The notes under the pieces are model-generated. The model was not told the DNA's origin. It did no database searches and was given only the letters and a program-made list of their open reading frames with translations. From positions 1-48,754 of the forward strand of contig JACDQK010000235.1 of the NCBI GenBank assembly GCA_015657645.1: 48,754 nucleotides of DNA, in the 5' to 3' direction. The translations under genes and the position numbers were made by a program. Source of the stretch: Novosphingobium sp. (GTDB lineage Bacteria > Pseudomonadota > Alphaproteobacteria > Sphingomonadales > Sphingomonadaceae). This document shows, piece by piece, positions 44,626-48,754 of this stretch (the stretch's first letter is position 1; every line of letters starts with the position of its first letter).

Positions 44626-45123
44626 ATGAATCGCGTCCTTGTCAGCCTGATCCCCGTAATCCTGCTGGGTGCCTGCGCCTCGACGCCGGGCGAATACCCC
44701 TCGCTGGCGCGCGCCCGATCGAGCGGGTAACCGGAACGCTCACCCCGCCGCCCCCCGCCGCCAGCCCCGGCCCCGGTTGATCCGGCCGTAGCGCGTCAGC
44801 TCGATTCGCTGCTTGACCGGGTCCGCGCGGCCGATGCCAGGTTCCAGGCCCGCGAAGGCGCCGTCCGCCGCACGATTGCCGCTGCAAGCGGCGCTGCCAA
44901 GTCGAGCGAGGCCTGGTCGGTCGCGATGGTCACCCTGACCGATCTTGATGCCGCACGCAGCGAAGCCATGGTTGCCCTGGCCGATATCGACGCGATCTAT
45001 GCGGCCAGCCGAATCGAGGGCGAACCGGCCAGCGAGGCCAAGGCCGCACGCGATGCGGCCAGCGCGTTGGTCGCGGCGCAGGACAAGGTAATTGCTGAAC
45101 TGCAGGGGCAGCTGGCGCCCTAG
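44626..45123 (+). pseudogene. Small lipoprotein, broken by two frameshifts
   Basis: Reading from ATG 44626, a lipoprotein signal ends in LLGAC (VLVSLIPVILLGAC), followed by ASTPGEYPSLAR. One base is missing near 44710-44716; restoring it gives RPIERVTGTLTPPP. A second error, one base too many in the C6 run 44751-44756, must be removed to continue through PVDPAVARQLDSLLDRV to the stop at 45123. The mature protein would be about 145 residues: a Pro-rich linker and an Ala-rich helical or coiled-coil domain (DRVRAADARFQAREGAV and LTDLDAARSEAMVALADIDA). No family is recognised. It is divergent from rplU and abuts the stop of moaE (TAGCTA at 45121-45126). Confidence 0.75.
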
Positions 45124-45567
45124 CTAGCCCCAGCGCTGCAGATCGGCGTGATCCTGGTCGCGCGGCTCAATCCAGCTCCAGACGCCGCCGCGCAGCTCGC
45201 GCTTCCAGAACCACGAATCGCTTTTGAGGTGGTCCATCGCGAAGTCGACCGCATCGATCGCCGCGCGGCGATGTTCGGCAGCGGCGCTGACGCAGACGAT
45301 CGGCTCGCCGGGGACCATCTTGCCGACGCGGTGGAGCAGCAGCATGCCCATCAGGCCGAATCGGTTGGCCGCCGTCTCGGCCAGGGTCCGCATCCCCGGA
45401 AGGGTCAGCGGCTCGTAATGTGACAGCTCGAGCGCCTCGACTCCGCCACCGCCGCGAACCTCGCCCACAAAGGTGCAGACCCCGCCCAGCCCCGGATGGG
45501 CATTGGTGAAGGGGCCGATGAAAGCGCCCGGAATGAACGGCTCGGTCAGCAGGCGGACGTCGAGCAT
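45124..45567 (-). CDS. moaE: Molybdopterin synthase catalytic subunit MoaE
   Basis: MoaE converts cyclic pyranopterin monophosphate to molybdopterin using sulfur from MoaD. This 147-residue protein has the typical GAFIGPFTNAHPGLGGVCTF opening, FVGEVRGG, HYEPLTLPGM, LLHRVGKMVPGEPIVCV and the substrate-binding LKSDSWFWKREL. It ends the thrC–…–moaE run. Start ATG 45567 is three bases after the moaD stop. Confidence 0.96.
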   Translation of the reverse strand: MLDVRLLTEPFIPGAFIGPFTNAHPGLGGVCTFVGEVRGGGGVEALELSHYEPLTLPGMRTLAETAANRFGLMGMLLLHRVGKMVPGEPIVCVSAAAEHRRAAIDAVDFAMDHLKSDSWFWKRELRGGVWSWIEPRDQDHADLQRWG

Positions 45568-45570
45568 GGC

Positions 45571-45807
45571 TCAGCCTCCGCTGACCGGCGGCAGGAAGGC
45601 GATCTCGTCGCCAGCGGCGACGGTAATGCCGCCCGGATTGATTAGCAGCTCGCCATTGCGGGCGATCCGCACCTTTTCATCGAGCAGGGCGACAGCCAGT
45701 TCAACCGGCAGGCCGGCCAGGATCGACTCGAGCGGGCCCGGCTCAACCACGCGCTCAGGCACACCGGCCAGATCGGCCAGCCGCCCCAGAAACACCAGTT
45801 TCGCCAT
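45571..45807 (-). CDS. moaD: Molybdopterin synthase sulfur carrier MoaD
   Basis: This 78-residue ubiquitin-like sulfur carrier ends in the required Gly-Gly (FLPPVSGG) that becomes a thiocarboxylate. KLVFLGRLADLAGVPERVV and ISVAAGDEIAFLPP-like regions match the family. It lies one base after moaA and three before moaE. Confidence 0.95.
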   Translation of the reverse strand: MAKLVFLGRLADLAGVPERVVEPGPLESILAGLPVELAVALLDEKVRIARNGELLINPGGITVAAGDEIAFLPPVSGG

Positions 45808-45808
45808 G

Positions 45809-46801
45809 TCAGCCCCCGGTCATCGACATGTGGCGCGGCAGGGCCGGGGCCTGGCCATGCTCGTCGATCCGGAAATTATGGCGCAGCGGCTTGATCTTCA
45901 TCGCCACGTCCAGCGCCTCCGACAGCGCGCTATCGGGATCGTCCGAGCGCAGCGCGGCGCGCAGATCGACCCGCTCGCCCCCACCCAGGCAGGGATAAAG
46001 CTGGCCGGTCGCCGTCACCCGCACCCGGTTGCAGCCTTCGCAGAAATTGTTGGTCAAGGGCGTGATCAGGCCGATCCGCCCGCCGGTTTCCGCCACATCG
46101 AAATAGCGCGCCGGGCCGCCTGTGCGGTGCTCGCTGGGCGTCAGGGTCCAGCGCTGTTCCAGCGCGGTGCGCACGTCACCCAGCGAGAGATGCTGGTCGA
46201 ACCGGTCTTCCTCGACCTCGCCCAACGGCATGACCTCAATCAGGGTCAGCTCCAGCCTGCGCGCATGGGCCCATTCGATCAGTGCCGGGATCTCGTCCTC
46301 GTTGGTGCCCTTGAGCGCCACGGTGTTGAGCTTGACCTTGAGGCCTGCCGCCTGCGCCGCCGCGATCCCTTCAAGCACCTGCGGCAGACTGTCACGCCGG
46401 GCGAGCCGGGCAAAGCCCTGCCGGTCAAGCGTATCGAGCGAGACATTGACCCGCCGCATGCCGGCCGCGAACAGGGGTTCGGCGAATTCAGCCAGCCGGG
46501 TGCCATTGGTGGTCATGGTCAGTTCGTCCAGACCGTCCCCCAGCTTGCGCCCCAGCGCCTGGACCAGCTCGATCATGTCGCGCCGCACCAGCGGCTCACC
46601 GCCAGTCAGCCGCAGCTTGGTGATGCCGCGCGCAATGAAGCCGAGCGCCAGCTTGTGCAGCTCTTCCAGGCTCAGCACGTCCTTGCGCGGCAGAAAGGTC
46701 TGGCGTTCGGGCATGCAATAGGCGCAGCGCAGATCGCAGCGGTCCGTCACCGAAAGGCGCAGGTAGGAAATCCGGCGCTGGAATTGATCAACCAGGGTCA
46801 T
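45809..46801 (-). CDS. moaA: GTP 3',8-cyclase MoaA
   Basis: This radical-SAM enzyme starts molybdenum-cofactor synthesis from GTP. The 330-residue protein has the N-terminal cluster CxxxCxxC at Cys22, Cys26 and Cys29 (RCDLRCAYC). GEPLVRRD is a SAM site, and the C-terminal cluster is in FCEGCNRVRVTATGQLYPCL. The sequence ends in Thr-Gly-Gly, the conserved C-terminal GG needed to activate the enzyme. Its ATG overlaps the stop of the upstream small protein (ATGA at 46798-46801). Confidence 0.97.
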   Translation of the reverse strand: MTLVDQFQRRISYLRLSVTDRCDLRCAYCMPERQTFLPRKDVLSLEELHKLALGFIARGITKLRLTGGEPLVRRDMIELVQALGRKLGDGLDELTMTTNGTRLAEFAEPLFAAGMRRVNVSLDTLDRQGFARLARRDSLPQVLEGIAAAQAAGLKVKLNTVALKGTNEDEIPALIEWAHARRLELTLIEVMPLGEVEEDRFDQHLSLGDVRTALEQRWTLTPSEHRTGGPARYFDVAETGGRIGLITPLTNNFCEGCNRVRVTATGQLYPCLGGGERVDLRAALRSDDPDSALSEALDVAMKIKPLRHNFRIDEHGQAPALPRHMSMTGG

Positions 46802-47142
46802 GAGCGCGATGCTATCACCGCCCCGGCACCTTCGTCATCTAGCGAAATCAACTGGCCGGTCAGACCAGGGGCGCGGGCGAGATATTCGGTCGCGGCAATG
46901 ATTGCCTTACCGCTGTTGCCGCTCACTGCATTCAGCCGCTTAGGCGCTAGTGACCGTGCGAGCATCTGCACGGCGGCCAGGCGCCAGCCGCGATGGGTGT
47001 GCTCGGCTGCGGCGAAGACGATGGTCAGACTCTCGTCCGAAGCCATGGCCAAGAGCTCGATCAGTGGAACATGTCGCGCATGAAACTGCGCGGCGGCGGC
47101 CAACGGCGCTTCAGGCAGTCCGTCGACCTCGTAGATCGCCAT
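46798..47142 (-). CDS. Small Rossmann-like protein resembling the C-terminal half of an SDR
   Basis: This 114-residue protein lies between folB and moaA and overlaps both (TGATG with folB, ATGA with moaA), so translation is tightly coupled. The sequence looks like the second half of a short-chain dehydrogenase. HRGWRLAAVQMLARSLAPKRLNAVSG resembles the helix after the SDR active site and the 'xVNAVxPG' strand, and TEYLARAPGLTGQLISLDD resembles the usual C-terminal 'PxxTGQxixVDGG'. There is no nucleotide-binding glycine motif and no clear YxxxK. Its place in a pterin cluster suggests an accessory or remnant of a FolM-like pteridine reductase. Function unknown. Confidence 0.75.
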   Translation of the reverse strand: MAIYEVDGLPEAPLAAAAQFHARHVPLIELLAMASDESLTIVFAAAEHTHRGWRLAAVQMLARSLAPKRLNAVSGNSGKAIIAATEYLARAPGLTGQLISLDDEGAGAVIASRS

Positions 47143-47513
47143 CAACGCCGCTCGCGGGTCAGGGTAATGCCGATCTTCTCGCCTGCCTCGCTGATCGCCA
47201 GCTTGACGATCTTGACGGTGACGGCCTCAACCCGCTCATCCTGCACGAACAGCGTGTCGCAGACATGGTCGGCCACGGCCTCGATCAGGGTGAAGTGCAC
47301 GCCCTTGGGCAGGGCTTCGGAAGCCGCGAACTTCAGGTCCATATAGTTCTTGCTGGCGCTGAGCGGCGTATCCGGCGCGTAGCGCTCCGACACTTTCATC
47401 CGCACCTGGATGGTGAAGCGCAGCGGCTGCGGGCGGCCGGTCTCTTCCGAGTAGATGCCGGTCAGGACATCATACTCGAAATCGGCAACTTCCAGGATCA
47501 GCGAATCGGCCAT
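47142..47513 (-). CDS. folB: Dihydroneopterin aldolase FolB
   Basis: FolB makes 6-hydroxymethyl-dihydropterin in folate synthesis. It is 123 residues from ATG 47513. Typical parts are EVADFEYDVLTGIYSEETGR (first strand and catalytic Glu), PLSASKNYMDLKFAASEAL (xxxxYxxLxxA), HFTLIEAVADHVCDTLF and ITLTRERR. The upstream TTG/CAT extension to 47540 is not needed. It lies eight bases after the methyltransferase. Confidence 0.94.
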   Translation of the reverse strand: MADSLILEVADFEYDVLTGIYSEETGRPQPLRFTIQVRMKVSERYAPDTPLSASKNYMDLKFAASEALPKGVHFTLIEAVADHVCDTLFVQDERVEAVTVKIVKLAISEAGEKIGITLTRERR

Positions 47514-47521
47514 GGCGCTCC

Positions 47522-48412
47522 TTAGCCGGGATTCGACCAACGCGCGAAGATCGCGGTGGGGAGCAGGCGGCCAGCATCGCCCGTCTCGCGCACGGCAAGG
47601 TCGCCATGCTCGATCTTACCGGGCATGTCTTCGAACACCTCGTCCAGCAGGCCAGCGAGCGCCAGACTGCTCATCCGCACGGCATAGACCGTCAGGAACA
47701 GGAACCGGCTGTCGGCATCAAGCAGGCGGCGGCAATCGCCGACCAGCGGCGCGAGGTGTTCCTCCAGCCGCCAGACCTCGCCCTCCGGCCCGCGGCCGAA
47801 CTTTGGCGGGTCAAGGATGATCCCGTCATAGCGCTTGCCGCGCCGCACTTCGCGCGCGGCGAACTTGGCGGCATCATCGACAATCCAGCGGATCGGCCGT
47901 TCGGCCATGCCCGACAAAGCCGCATTCTCGCGCGCCTGGGCGACCGATTTCTTGCTCGCATCGACGTGCGTGACCGGGCCGTATTGCGTCAGCGAGAGCG
48001 TGCCGACGCCGGTATAACCGAACAGGTTCATCGTCTGCGCGTCGCTGCGACCCGCCAGCTGCTCGCCCATCCAGTCCCATACCGGGGCCATATCGGGAAA
48101 GAAGCCGAGGTGGCGGAACGGGGTGCACTGGGCGGTGAACTTTATGTCCCCGCGCACCAGCGGCCAGCCATCGCGCGGGACGGGATTGGCATAAGACCAG
48201 CGCCCGCCGCCGTCCTCATCAGATGCGGGCACGAATTCGCCGTCCGAGGCCCAGCGCTCCAGCCGCGGCCGCCACAGCGCCTGCGGTTCGGGCCGGATGA
48301 AGCGATAGGGACCATAGCTCTCGAGCTTACGGCCATGGCCGCTGTCGAGCAGGCCATAGTCCGGCCAGCCCTCGCCGGTCATCACGACCGGCGCTTCAAT
48401 GAGCTCAGCCAC
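47522..48412 (-). CDS. Class I SAM-dependent rRNA methyltransferase (RlmI-like)
   Basis: This is a 296-residue SAM-dependent methyltransferase of the family containing RlmI/RlmK. Motif I is NLFGYTGVGTLSLTQYG, motif II HVDASKKSVAQAREN, and motif IV DPPKFGRGPEGEVW, the catalytic DPPK of m5C/m2G rRNA methyltransferases. There is no PUA domain as in full-length RlmI. I chose GTG 48412, which overlaps the thrC end by eight bases; ATG 48382 is an alternative. Predicted target is 23S rRNA; the exact base is not determined. Confidence 0.85.
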   Translation of the reverse strand: MAELIEAPVVMTGEGWPDYGLLDSGHGRKLESYGPYRFIRPEPQALWRPRLERWASDGEFVPASDEDGGGRWSYANPVPRDGWPLVRGDIKFTAQCTPFRHLGFFPDMAPVWDWMGEQLAGRSDAQTMNLFGYTGVGTLSLTQYGPVTHVDASKKSVAQARENAALSGMAERPIRWIVDDAAKFAAREVRRGKRYDGIILDPPKFGRGPEGEVWRLEEHLAPLVGDCRRLLDADSRFLFLTVYAVRMSSLALAGLLDEVFEDMPGKIEHGDLAVRETGDAGRLLPTAIFARWSNPG

Positions 48413-48754
48413 GCGGCACCGCGCGAGCGGCGATATAGTCGGCGATGGCCGCATAGTCGCCAGATAGTTCGACCAATCGCTCCTCGCGCTCGAACAGATC
48501 GCCAATCCGGGCGGGCAGCGCCGGGCGGTGGCCGGTGGCGCGTTCGACCGCGTCGCGGAACTTGGCGGGATGGGCCGTTGCCAGCGTTACTACCGGCACG
48601 GCGGGATCGATCCCGGCCTGCTGGGCGGCATGGAGGCCGATCGCGGTGTGCGGATCGAGCAATTCGCCCGCCGCATCCCAGGCCCAGCGCAGCGCCGCGG
48701 GCCAGTCATCGGCATCGGCGCGGGCGCTGGAGACAGCGCGGCGCGCCTTCGCGC
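48405..48754 (-). CDS. thrC: Threonine synthase ThrC, C-terminal part
   Basis: Only the last 115 codons or so are in the window; the gene continues beyond the right edge. The tail (LLDPHTAIGLHAAQQAGID, VVTLATAHPAKFRDAVERAT) matches the C-terminal domain of PLP-dependent threonine synthase of the ThrC1 type. The PLP lysine is outside the window. It heads the operon that ends with moaE, as in other sphingomonads. Confidence 0.9.
   Translation of the reverse strand, partial: AKARRAVSSARADADDWPAALRWAWDAAGELLDPHTAIGLHAAQQAGIDPAVPVVTLATAHPAKFRDAVERATGHRPALPARIGDLFEREERLVELSGDYAAIADYIAARAVPRG

Noticed and set aside
45473..47083. 536-codon open frame on the plus strand
   Set aside because: It lies antisense to moaE–moaD–moaA, has no recognisable domain, and is Arg/Gly-rich as expected for shadow translation.
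1..48754. CRISPR array, tRNA, rRNA, transposase or prophage genes
   Set aside because: Reading both strands showed no regularly spaced repeats, no tRNA-like cloverleaf with the T-loop consensus, and no integrase or transposase motif. The window is chromosomal housekeeping sequence.

Overview
The window is a dense stretch of chromosome with roughly two-thirds GC. It looks like an alphaproteobacterium of the order Sphingomonadales (Novosphingobium, Sphingomonas or Erythrobacter-like). The inference rests on gene content and order: miaB–phoH–ybeY–corC, mutY–DUF721/dciA–DsbA-like genes–smc, a plant-type glutamate–cysteine ligase beside rsmE, rplU–rpmA, and thrC–methyltransferase–folB–moaA–moaD–moaE. 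No prophage, transposase, CRISPR array, rRNA or tRNA gene was found. Most of the window is housekeeping, and there are no gene-free stretches longer than 300 bases.

Layout. 1–7.7 kb: the tail of an acyltransferase-like gene, a secreted unknown, miaB, a frameshifted secreted unknown, the phoH–ybeY–corC RNA-maturation group with a palindromic repeat between phoH and ybeY, a LysR regulator and two tail-to-tail cyclophilins. 7.8–12.1 kb: mgtE, a broken DUF1489 gene, and an operon of a Flp-type prepilin plus a CHASE2–GGDEF diguanylate cyclase. 12.1–16.8 kb: a five-gene, ATGA-coupled operon (mutY, serine hydrolase, nudC, FrnE-like oxidoreductase, SDR). 16.9–23.9 kb: dciA, three tandem DsbA-like genes and smc. 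A lower-GC gene resembling an Imm11/DUF1629 immunity protein sits between the second and third DsbA-like genes, bracketed by a direct repeat.

23.9–30.2 kb: soxR with a near-perfect SoxR box facing a VOC gene, an SRAP protein, ubiA, rsmE, gshA, a small monooxygenase and a large membrane methyltransferase. 30.2–38.7 kb: bamB with its YfgM-like partner, a glycosyltransferase, an alpha/beta hydrolase, a frameshifted selO, astD and two envelope proteins. 38.8–43.6 kb: rarD, pyrC, ygfZ, a TetR regulator divergent from a PF10118 metal-dependent hydrolase, and a frameshifted GNAT. 43.8–48.75 kb: rpmA/rplU, a twice-frameshifted lipoprotein and the thrC–folB–moa cluster.

Two features cut across the window. 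First, eight otherwise well-conserved genes are broken by ten single-base indels, several of them in G or C runs. This looks more like residual sequencing error than real decay, so the 'pseudogene' labels should be read as 'broken in this sequence'. Second, convergent genes are packed extremely tightly: five pairs share a TTAG or CTAG tetranucleotide as reciprocal stop codons, and three more abut with no gap. The best candidates for something undescribed are the repeat-flanked immunity-like gene at 18.8–19.5 kb, the Flp-pilin/diguanylate-cyclase pair at 9.7–12 kb, and the small SDR-like protein inside the folB–moa operon.
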